Origin: Chrysomallon squamiferum
Taxonomy: Eukaryota; Mollusca; Gastropoda; Neomphalida; Peltospiridae
Assembly (NCBI GenBank): GCA_012295275.1
Contig: CM022665.1
Span: 38,714,795-38,778,794, forward strand
Length of the DNA stretch: 64,000 nucleotides
Reading direction: 5' to 3'
In this document: piece after piece, positions 53,160 to 64,000 of the stretch
Layout of the letters: the number at the start of each line of letters is the position of its first letter
How positions within the stretch are numbered: the first letter of the stretch is position 1
Notes under the pieces: model-generated
Seen by the model: the letters and a program-made list of their open reading frames with translations, nothing else
What the model was told of the DNA's origin: nothing
Database searches by the model: none
Translations under genes and position numbers: made by a program

Positions 53160-53600
53160 TGAAACTGATAGCTCTGCCAGTGAGTAATTCGTTTATGTTT
53201 GTGAATTTTCTGAATTAATTTGGTTCGTAGCAGAGGCAACTGAAATCAGCCAGAATTACCCGGACATGGATTTGTTTGCCAATAAGCTCTAAACATTGAA
53301 ATATGATACTTTGTGAATCCCGATGTACCGGTCTACAAAGCGTTCGGGATATATATACGATATCGGCGTATCTGCTATCATATTTCTTCTCATTTGCACC
53401 TCGTGGCGATTTGCATTAAGTAAAACAACCGGTGCTTAGAAAAACAGTTCCTTTTATCTCACTATCCGTGGACTAATATTTCCATACCAATTTCTGTTCA
53501 TAAATACGGCAAAAGATGTATTTGCATTTGGACCTCATGGTGAAATATTAAAAATAAAACAACCGGTGTCACGATAAGTAGTAGCCTTTGCGTTTGACAT
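53160..53600. promoter_or_regulatory. Unique island with a diverged 42-base direct repeat
   Basis: Unique sequence containing two copies (about 53393-53434 and 53527-53568) that share acctcRtggYga and aaaacaaccggtg, 134 bases apart. A role as a regulatory module is only a guess. Confidence 0.25.
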
Positions 53601-54149
53601 GGTGTATAGAAAGGAAATGAAAATAAATAGTTAATAATAATAATAATATATAAGGATGACGGATTTAAATTTTAAATATGCATATTTAAAAAGATATAGA
53701 TGACTTCAGCATTTGTTAAATAGCTATTTCTCTTTACAGCCTCTTATGCAAAGTTTATTGCGTTTAAATTAGATGGTAAAATTTTAAATAAACTCCAGTT
53801 ATTGCAATTACTGAGAGCTAATTGTAGTATTTGTTTGTATCATTATTGTAAACATACTAAAACTCTTAAAATGAAGAAGTGAGAGATACATCAGAGAGAA
53901 AGAAGAATGACATAAAAACAAAAACAAAAATCCACCGCGCCTACAATATGTCAGGATGATCAAGGTGAAATACTGTTGATATATTATTAACAATCCAAAA
54001 TTATAACGGTGTTACACTTATTGATAATGCACGAACATTATTTATCATAACATTATTAATGCACTAAAATTATTACGACAACATAATTGTTCACACAATA
54101 AAATTATTATGATCAAATAATTGTCCTTATATTTGTAAACTGTTTGGAA

Positions 54150-54440
54150 ATGACTGATGATGATTGATTTCATTGTGTTGGTGCAATAATCGAGAAGTTT
54201 ATGCCTCGGGTGTGCCAATTAAGGTATTCACCGCCGCAAATCGATACGCACAATCTGTTGACGTATTTGCCTCCACTGGTCACAGATGCTTGTGTTTACA
54301 CTTGTCAAAAGATTACGGTCCTCGGCCAGATAAGACACTGATATCCAAATCTGTGTGCCGCTGCAACTTCCTGTGGAGATAACCCACCTGTGTCGCCCGA
54401 GTTCACATTTTGGGTCTCGCTGGCCTCCTCGTCTGATGAT
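54150..54440. promoter_or_regulatory. Candidate conserved non-coding island
   Basis: About 290 unique bases, GC-richer, with gtgccaattaaggtattc (near 54214) and an AT-rich atatttaaatcc doublet just after (54450-54480). A 72-codon open frame on the plus strand (54164-54382) is not recognisable. Confidence 0.25.
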
Positions 54441-54589
54441 GTGAATTAAAATATTTAAATCCTTAAATATTTAAATCCTGATCAAGTAACTGACTTGTGA
54501 CTCGCTCGGTGTTAATAATCTGTGCAGTTTATTTATATAATTTGGGCGCTTTCGATGCAGATATAAATTAGCCTAATTACAACTGAGAT

Positions 54590-56062
54590 CCTAAGCGTTT
54601 TTTTTTGTTTTTTTTTGTTTTTATTGTATCATTATAAGTCATCGTCGAAGTCTAAAATATGAATTAGCAAGTGAGACACGTTCACAAAAAAAAGAAAAAG
54701 ACTGATAGCCTGAGAAAAGAGGACGTTAAAGCGTAAAACAGAAAGAGAAATAAGAAAATGGAGGGGAGAGAGAGAGACACTCAGACAGCCAGACAGATAG
54801 GCAGACAGACAGAGAGAGACAGACAGACAGAAAGAGATAAAGAGAGACAGAAAAAAGAGAAACTGACAGAAAGAACGAGAGAGGGCAACATAAATAACGA
54901 AAAAAAAAAATAATAATAATAAAAAAGAAAAACCAGCAACGAAGAAGGAAGAGACCAGACTGAACGTGTCATATGCACTAAGGACAGAGCTAAAAACAGT
55001 AACAAAGTTATGATTTAATATTAATTTTATTTACACTACTGAGGTGTCAACTTACTCGGAAAGCGTTGACACGCTTGGTACGTCATTAACATAACTCCGA
55101 CCTTTAATTGCAGCTCATAAATAAAAATATATAGTTACGAGATTAAATCTGAAATGTATTTTTGAGATTATGAAACTATGAAATATGCTGACAGAAATAG
55201 CCGCATGTTGATACAACCTCTTAGGCACAAACATACATACACAGATACGTACAAACATACATATATATATAAATATAGGTTAACAAACCGGTGTTTATAT
55301 CAAAACAAAAATAAAAAAAAAAAAAAAATAAGAAGAATAACAAATATAATAGCTAACAAACAGATACATATTTAACATACACACATACATAAACAGACAC
55401 AACATTTTATATATATATATATATACACACAGAGTGGTCCAAAAGTAGGTGGACACTAAATGATCACATTTATTTTTAGATTACTTTTTGAGATTACCTT
55501 GTTATTATCTAAAAAGAAAACAGATTAAAATCAAATAATTGTAGTTATAAAATTTTAAATAATATAGCACAAACAGCATAGTTATAATGTTTGTTAGTCA
55601 TTATATTTGTTATTCTTCTTATTTTTTTTTAATTATTATTATTATTTGTTTTTTAATAGAAACACCTGTTTGTTAACCTATAAATAATCAAGTGTCAGAA
55701 GAACGATAAAATCGTTATTAACAGTTATGATAAATAGGTGTATTTAATTTGACTGCGCTTTTATTTTATTTTTATTACCTGGTTCGAACCTTACTAAAAA
55801 CAAGAACAAATGATTCTGAAAGAATGAAGAAATGTATGTCCTAATATGGAAAAATCTTACAGCGAAAGTTGAATTAAATAAAGAGAACCTATTTTAATTA
55901 TAGACCATGACCAGGCAATCGTGACATGTAAATTCATACGCATACAAACAGGTATACATATATAAACATTAATGTCCGTACTCCCAAAACGATCACGTTA
56001 ATGCTGGAATACTTATGAAAAAAGTAATAGGTATCAACATACATACATACATACATTCATAT

Positions 56063-56093
<31 letters not shown>

Positions 56094-56390
56094 CATACAT
56101 ACATATATATATACATACATACATACATACATATATACATACATAGATATATACATACATATATACATACACCATACCTACGTACATACATATATACAGA
56201 CAGAGAGACATACAGTCAAAGAGACAAATGAGCATGCATACAGTTATGAATTTCGTTCTTTTTTTCTTTCTTGTTTTCTTTCTCTCTCTCATTATTTATT
56301 TATTTATTCATTTATTTATTTACTTATTTATTTATTTATTTATTTATTTACACTTTTTAAAACATTTTTTCTACTGAATGACTGACATTG
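54590..56390. repeat. Low-complexity stretch: purine-rich, ATAC and TTTA repeats
   Basis: Purine-rich gacagac and agagag repeats (54760-54900), AT-rich unique DNA, an ATAC/ATAT compound (56036-56180) and a TTTA tract (56292-56350). No gene. Confidence 0.8.
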
Positions 56391-56797
56391 TCACATTTCA
56401 TTCTATAATTTTCATCACTTTTCGAAATGATGGTTTTTGCTATAGAACTAAATTAAAAGTAATAAAAAATAAAGAAAAAAACAACAAAAAAAACAACAAC
56501 AGAAATTAAGAAAAAAAGAACACTAAAATGAAAAAAAGAAGTCATATTGTCCATATTTTTTAGTTCAAAACGACTTACTGTTCACAGGTAAACACACTAA
56601 CCAGATGTTACAGTATTTTATGTAAAATGATTTTAACAAATATTTGTTTCTAAAACACTAAATGTGCCAGGTTTCATTGATTCCTAATTTACTCTGCATT
56701 ACTACAATTAAAGGACACGCGTCTGCAAAACGTGGTTGTTGACTGTTGCATTATAAACAACGACATTGATAACAATGACAGCTGCATTGTCCAAAGA

Positions 56798-56800
<3 letters not shown>

Positions 56801-56889
<89 letters not shown>

Positions 56890-57010
56890 AGTTACCATAT
56901 TTCGAAATAAATGTAATATAGTTTTAAATTATTTTATTTTCATGTGTTTCTTTAATTTGTTTTTTAAATTAATTCTTCTCCTTTCTTTTCTTCTTCTTCT
57001 TCTTTTTCTT

Positions 57011-57041
<31 letters not shown>

Positions 57042-57076
57042 TTATTATTATTTATTATTATTATTATTATTATTAT
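56801..57076. repeat. (GA)n tract 56801-56885 and (TTC)-(TTA) tract about 56990-57076
   Basis: A GA tract of 85 bases and, 100 bases on, a TTC tract that passes into TTA units. Confidence 0.93.
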
Positions 57077-57624
57077 GAATACGAAATGAAGATTTAGAAA
57101 ATGTTTTAATAATTTATAACGATACAACCTATAAATTGTGCTTGAATGATATACTTTTATAATTTTAAGAAATCGTAAATACACGTGTACATTACCTAAA
57201 TTCACAAATGAAATATACTTGATTTTCTTGTTTATATGAATGTGATTAATGTTGCTGATTTGAGAACAAGTTATAAAATGAAATAATTTTTTTTTAAAAT
57301 TAATGTATCTTCTTTTATGATATTATTTATTACTGCTGCTAGTTTCCACCATTTTTATATATGTCTTTAGAATTTATTTATTTATTTCTTGTATTGTCAT
57401 ATATTCATTATAGTAATCCAATTTTTACCATCTTATTTATGTGCTTGGATTATTTGTATATATTTTTGATTTGTATAAGATGAATAATGACACGGAAAAT
57501 AGAAAATTATTCTGACTTTCCCTTTATCCTTTCTTTCAAGAATCGTTATACATTTTTGTACTGGATTTTCGTTTATATGAAAATAAAAAGATACATACTG
57601 AACAATATTTTGACAACTATATCA

Positions 57625-57628
<4 letters not shown>

Positions 57629-57715
<87 letters not shown>
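57629..57715. repeat. (GA)n microsatellite
   Basis: A near-perfect GA tract of about 87 bases. Confidence 0.95.
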
Positions 57716-57716
<1 letters not shown>

Positions 57717-57964
57717 ATGTGACATCGGATTTTATAAAAAAAAAATCGATTACTGAAAGATGCACCTCCTTCATCGAAATATGGAAATAATAGGTTCCAA
57801 TAATAAAAATGTTTTAAAATACTATAACAATATCGTGACAACAACGATAGTCTAAATTCTACCAGTAATTTTTTTTTTTTTTTTTCTACGAACCGTCAAT
57901 AAAAACACTATACTGAACACCATCATTTATCCCATACTGGTCACGTTAGCAAACAGTGAAGGGG

Positions 57965-57999
<35 letters not shown>

Positions 58000-58002
<3 letters not shown>

Positions 58003-58340
58003 GCGTTCTTCTGTCAAGCTAATGAATGTTTTAAAATGTTTTGACCAATAGAGATGACTATTCTTCCGCTTGTCAGTTTTGTTAAGACGTCGCGGTTGCC
58101 TTATGTTCCGCGACCAGCCTCTGTGTCTTGAGAACAGGAGTTTGATGAATGAGCCGACGGCGTCTTTATCCACGCCATCAATACACCGCTGTTTGAAGAA
58201 CACTTGAGCTCTGGTTGGACAACAAATCTTCTATTCCGCCTTCTTGTTTGAGAAAATAAATGGCCAAATGAGATTTCTGTTCAGGGCATTGATTGAAAAT
58301 AAATGTGAAAGGCTTAATGCGTTAATTGCTTGGAGTTTCA
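58000..58340. promoter_or_regulatory. Candidate conserved non-coding island
   Basis: About 340 unique bases between a poly-A tract (57971-57999) and a poly-T tract (about 58405-58423). It includes gaccaatag (58043), a CpG-rich middle, and ttaatgcgttaattgc (58314-58329), with TAAT sites. No long open frame. Confidence 0.28.
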
Positions 58341-58390
58341 TGTCCACAAGAAAATATTAAAAATAAAGAGAGTGTCTCCGCCTTTACAGA

Positions 58391-58422
<32 letters not shown>

Positions 58423-58661
58423 TGATTTTATTTTATTATTTTCTATTTTACGTTGGGTTTTTTTTTTTCTTTCTTTCTCTGTTCTCATTTCCTTTCGGCC
58501 TGTATTTTATAACCTTCTTTCTTTCTTTCTTTCTTTCTTGTTTCCGTATGTATTTTATTCTATTCTTCTTTTGCAGTTTTTATCTGTCCGTTTGTAGTTC
58601 TCTTTGTAAATCTGACTCTAGTCCTCAAAATGTAGTCTTTCTCACCATTTCTTCTTCTTCT

Positions 58662-58954
<293 letters not shown>

Positions 58955-59159
58955 TACCTTGTCCCTTTTTCCAAACCTCCTTAATACCCTTGTTTTTCTC
59001 TTTTTAAACTTTTTTTTTTTTTTTTTGTTGTTGGAAATAACACTTTCATTATCTAAGCGACTCTTACGCCTCATTGAAAATGAGCACTCGTAGAAACTCG
59101 CCAACTTTGTAATGCATACAAAAAGCTTTTTATATATAAATAGTGCAGCGTTAATCTTG

Positions 59160-59420
59160 AAAACAGAAAAATTTATTGGCACGCTTTTCAATCCATAGAA
59201 CGAACTGTCATCCCTAAGCCCTCTTCTCTGTTGTGATTACGAGTCCGCTGTATCATATTCTGTTAAATGTCAGCGTATTCTTTGGTTCTTCGTTTAATGA
59301 GCGCCATATCAGTCTGTATTTCACTTTCAGAGCGCTACCATAGTTCCGCTTATCTGATATTTGAGATGGCTGGGTTTATACCGAGCTTAGCTTAACAGCT
59401 CTGCAAAGTTCTTCTCTAAT
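59160..59420. promoter_or_regulatory. Candidate unique non-coding island
   Basis: About 260 unique bases with balanced composition and no long open frame, for example gtttaatgagcgccat near 59292. Function unknown. Confidence 0.2.
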
Positions 59421-59613
59421 GAAAGCTTTCAAAAAATTATTGTAGTCAAATTAGGGATTTTTTGTTAGTTTATGACGATTAAAGCGACAGTTTTTTGTGT
59501 TACGTTCTTCTCCCAGGGTGTGACAATTCCTATCTCCAGAATGTGGGATGGAAGTCGTGTACATTTAATTTTTATACTTTTGAACGCAGTGCTGTACTGG
59601 AGATTATATTTAT

Positions 59614-59966
<353 letters not shown>

Positions 59967-60279
59967 TATGCACATACAAAAAAACAAAAGATGAAGGTAA
60001 ACTTATATTTACACAATCAATCGTTAATTTGTATTTTTGTGTGTTTTTGTGCGTGTTTACCTATAGGTGTCCGTATATATGCGCGTATGTAATTTATTCC
60101 TGTATGCTGACAATTAACACTGGTAATAAACAGCTATCAGTTACCAAATTCTTTACCCTATATACACTGTAAAATATATATAAATACTGTCAAAAATTGA
60201 AGAAAAAAAAAAAAAAAAAAAAAAAAATAAAACAGAAGAAAAAAAAATTAAAAAGTTTGCAAGTCTAAGTAACATGTGT

Positions 60280-60520
60280 CATTATCCGGCAACATGTAGA
60301 CACTTTGCTTCATTTATTCTCATGGAAATTCGTGCAAATATCAGCAACACTGACAGCGGTTTGAATAAAATGAATAATGTATTAAAACGAGCAATCCTAG
60401 GCGAGTGAAAAAGATTAAATTTATTAGGCGAGCATATGGCTTTCTTTGCTCTAGCACTAAAAGTGAGTTGACGGAGTCTAAATGAGCGAAGGCGACTTAT
60501 TATGAAACTCGTTCCTGTTA
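60280..60520. promoter_or_regulatory. Candidate conserved non-coding island
   Basis: About 240 unique bases with aaaatgaataatgtatt (60367) and aggcgag blocks at 60399 and 60426 (a short internal repeat). No long open frame. Confidence 0.25.
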
Positions 60521-60843
60521 GAAAAAAGAAAAAGAAAAAAAAAAACCTTCCAGAGCAAACAAGAATTATTTGCCAGAAAGTCAACAAAAAGCAATATGTT
60601 AGAGATGAGAGTACACAATATTATTAAGAGTTATTTTCGAGATCAGACGTTTCTTACTCCTTCGAGGTCAATAACTAAAAAAAAAAAAAAATAAAAAAAA
60701 ATAATAATAATAATAACAACAACAATAACAAAATTAAGATAAAAATGAATTAAGAAAATAAAGCGTAATGGAATATTTATCAACGGAAAATTAAAAAAGA
60801 AAAGAAAATCAGTATATTTCGTTTTAGAGATAAAAAAAGTTGC

Positions 60844-60895
<52 letters not shown>

Positions 60896-60960
60896 TTTTG
60901 TTGTTGTTGTTGATGATGATGATGACAATGACAGTGATGTTGATGATGAATAACGACGAT
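60844..60960. repeat. (AAT)n tract then TTG and GAT units
   Basis: An AAT tract (60844-60895) followed by TTG and GATGAT units. Confidence 0.9.
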
Positions 60961-61129
60961 GATAATTAAAAGAAAAATTAACAAAGAGCTTTCTTTCTCC
61001 CAGCATCAGATTTAAAATTAGCTTTAAAAAAGTAAATAAATAAACAAAGAAAAGAAAAGCACATGTAGAACTGAAAATCAATTACCATAAAGAAACAAAG
61101 CGAAATCCCAGGGCTTCAGGGCAAATATT

Positions 61130-61671
61130 GATATATTAGTCTTAGCTAAGTGATGTCGGCTACAATGTAAGATTGGTTTGTTTTAATTAAGCGTAGACGT
61201 GTGAAGCGGGTTTTTTCAAAGGAAAAAGTCTGTTTCTCTTTAGCATTATTAACATAGACTGTTTCATTTAATAGGACGAAGGTACAGACAGTGACAAAAA
61301 GTTTGCCTAGGCTACGACAGGTCCCAGGATCCATTCTCATAGCCGCACCTATTAAATTATTTCTTATTGCAGGCCAGTTCTCGAAAGTGTATCAAAGGTG
61401 GATGTATGAGCATTCTGTTGGAAAGAATTTTTTTTTAAAAAAAAGATTGTTGCTGCTAATCGAAAGAGTAACCCATGTGGCGACTTCAGCGGTTTGTTAA
61501 GATGTATTTCGTCATCACAAAGCAACCCATTTATGTTACATTATATAATTAGTATCACTGGTAATAATAAATAAATAAATAAATAAATAAATAAATGTAT
61601 GTGTGTGTAAAATTAAATAAATAAACAAAAACATAACAAAAAAATAAATAAATAAATAAAATAAAAAATAA

Positions 61672-61724
<53 letters not shown>

Positions 61725-62960
61725 TAATAAAAATAGAAAAAAAAAACAACAACAAAAAAACACACACACACACGCTTAATAACTGGTAATATTAAAACGT
61801 GTCGAACTGCCTTGAGCAAACATTCATTCATTCACAACACACTGCACTCTGGGTGAAGTCGACAACAAGTGCAGTTATCAGAACATGAAGAGTCGACATC
61901 TTCAGTTTGTAGGACTGAAAACTGTTCAGCTGAACGAACACTTGTGGGCTGAGAACAGCGAAAACCCTCGAGCTGAGAAACAAGCCAAACAGTGCTTTAA
62001 CTGAAGTACGGTTCCTTCCAGAAACGTCACCGGGTTTTCAAATGACGACACTGAGTTTCGGAGACATTTTGCAAAAGTTACAAAAGATGCGTTGAGAGAG
62101 CGGAGTTTTCTAAGGGTCGAATTGAACGATTTAAAAGTGAAATTTATTATTTATTTAATTTATTCTTAAATGTTAATATAAAAATTATATTAACATCCAT
62201 AGAATATATAAGATTATATGCATTCTGTGGTAAGTATTTATAAAAAAACAAAAACAAAGATAACTTTAAAAAGCAGGTGCAGTCTGCTGTACAGACAGAA
62301 TAAAACAACATATATATTTTCTTATTTAATATAGTTTTATATCAGATAGCTGTAAATGAATATTTAATGTACTAAACTGCCCCAAACGGTGCAAATCTCC
62401 ATGTAAACAAAACCCATTTTCAAATACTGATGAGCCCACGACATCTATTTATAAAAATCTAAAAATTAATCCACCTGCCAATGAATATTTTCAACAAATA
62501 AAAAAAAAAAAAAAAAATGTTTTGTCATTCAGTATACAGAGACAAACTTTGATCGTAAGCAAAATGTTCCGAGCAGAAATAATATTTATCCATCATTATT
62601 ACATATTCACTATCGGGTTGTGTGTGTGTGTTTTCCTCCGCACGGGAAGAGCACCTGTGCTTGACTGCCTTGATTTTGGCAATGGACGTTCACTGCACGA
62701 AAAAAAAAAAAAAAAAAACCGAATCATTGACAAACATAAAGACACGCTTTTGCTGTACCAGAGGTGAAAGAGGTATTCACTTTTCGCTGAATGACTGAAT
62801 TTATTTTAATCCTCACAGGTGCATATCTCGAGAACGACATTGCCCCTCAGATGCGGTTGTGTCTATTATGTCCGTTTGTGCTCGAGCAAATGGATTAAAT
62901 TATTATCAGCAAACGAAGAGGTGGGGACATAGGGTTACATTCGGTACATTTCTTAAAACA
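61130..62960. other. Mixed stretch: unique islands and AAT/AAAT tracts
   Basis: Unique higher-GC islands at about 61140-61480, 61800-62110 and 62540-62960 lie around AAAT (61570-61596) and AAT (61672-61722) tracts. The islands lack long open frames; two carry TAAT-type sites. They may be regulatory, but nothing in the sequence proves it. Confidence 0.3.
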
Positions 62961-63149
62961 ACATTTCGCCTTTATGATCATTTGTATGTCTCTCTGGTGG
63001 AGCAGTGGTTTTTTTGCTATACGGGCTGAGCCATTGTTTTTATTGTCATAAGGGAATTTTAAAGAGACTCATATAGTCCTTTTTTTTTCTTTTTTTTTTT
63101 TTTAACAAAAGCGAAAAGAAACACTCGAATATCGAACGTGAGACAAAGC

Positions 63150-63150
<1 letters not shown>

Positions 63151-63190
<40 letters not shown>

Positions 63191-63630
63191 CACTTTAATG
63201 TTTGAATAGAAGTACACTGGAATAAAATGTTTACCACAATTCTTCATAAAATTTCAATTTGTAAAAAGTAAAAAATAAAACACTGAGTCTGAAAGGGGAC
63301 CCTAAATATCTATTCAGCTTAGTTCACTGCTTGATTTTAACGTTTTTGTTCACTTAAGTGTAGGAGTTTTCGTTTTCTTTAATATCTAATATTTTGAATT
63401 TTTTTTTTCTTTAATTTCTGTAATTATTTGTTACGGCTGTGATAATAATAAAAAAAATATGGTTATTGTACAGTATATGACGGTTTCAAATGCACCAAGA
63501 TAAGGACATTTCTGTTGTTTTCGGTATATTTTAACCTGAAGGTAAAGTAAGCATTATACATTTGTTAAAAACCTATTTTCAAGTAATGTTTCAAATGAGA
63601 TATTAAACAAACAAACAAAAAATAAATTAA

Positions 63631-63709
<79 letters not shown>

Positions 63710-63815
63710 AATTCAAAATAAAATGAGAATCAGTTTCTCGAGAATTTTTGTTAACAATTTTTAAATATTCTTTGCTTTTTATTCCATTTTTTATTATTAT
63801 TTTTATTAATGTTAA

Positions 63816-63879
<64 letters not shown>

Positions 63880-63880
63880 A
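63151..63880. repeat. Poly-T (63151-63190), AAAT (about 63630-63710) and TTA (about 63819-63878) tracts
   Basis: Three long simple tracts close the window. The AAAT tract has about 20 units. Confidence 0.93.
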
Positions 63881-64000
63881 AATAAAACATTGAGGAAAAT
63901 TTATGACAAAAATAATAATTTAGTGTAAAAGTAATTAAATCTAGGTCATATTCAGCCAGAAATTTGCTTTTTCAATGTTTAAGCAAGAAAGAAGCCTTTT

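Overview
The window looks like nuclear DNA from an animal, most likely a lophotrochozoan such as a mollusc. The evidence is split genes with GT-AG introns, a MOCS1 gene of the animal type that fuses the MoaA and MoaC parts, a kelch-repeat gene, AATAAA signals, and very AT-rich spacer full of long microsatellites. The species cannot be fixed from the sequence alone. There is no sign of bacterial organisation, rRNA or CRISPR, and I found no convincing tRNA.

Layout. 1-4574 is microsatellite-rich spacer. 4575-20102 (+) holds a kelch-repeat protein gene in six phase-consistent exons, with a 10.7 kb repeat-filled intron and a tiny 17-nt exon beside a locally duplicated repeat. 20103-22580 is intergenic. 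22581-24165 (+) is a broken, intron-containing copy of an NNMT/INMT-type small-molecule N-methyltransferase, with frameshifts, stops and a lost splice donor. 25855-35043 (-) is MOCS1 in ten exons, complete from start to stop; it converges on the pseudogene. 35044-64000 is a gene-poor stretch. About a dozen long GA/TC tracts and many TTA, TTTA and poly-A tracts there alternate with unique, higher-GC islands that could be conserved regulatory DNA. It also carries several coding-like remnants, the clearest being an inverted duplicated fragment at 44.7-46.5 kb.

How the genes work. MOCS1 makes the two enzymes of the first step of molybdenum cofactor synthesis, GTP to cyclic pyranopterin monophosphate. 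The gene keeps both outputs seen in other animals: a MOCS1A form ending in Gly-Gly-stop, and a MOCS1A-MOCS1B fusion made by splicing from a donor just before that stop. The kelch protein is probably a substrate-binding beta-propeller, possibly the end of a longer BTB-kelch protein whose front is not recognisable here. There is no evident pathway link between the genes.

Limits. Exon borders were read by eye from reading phase, GT-AG sites and family similarity. Homology statements come from recognition, not a search.
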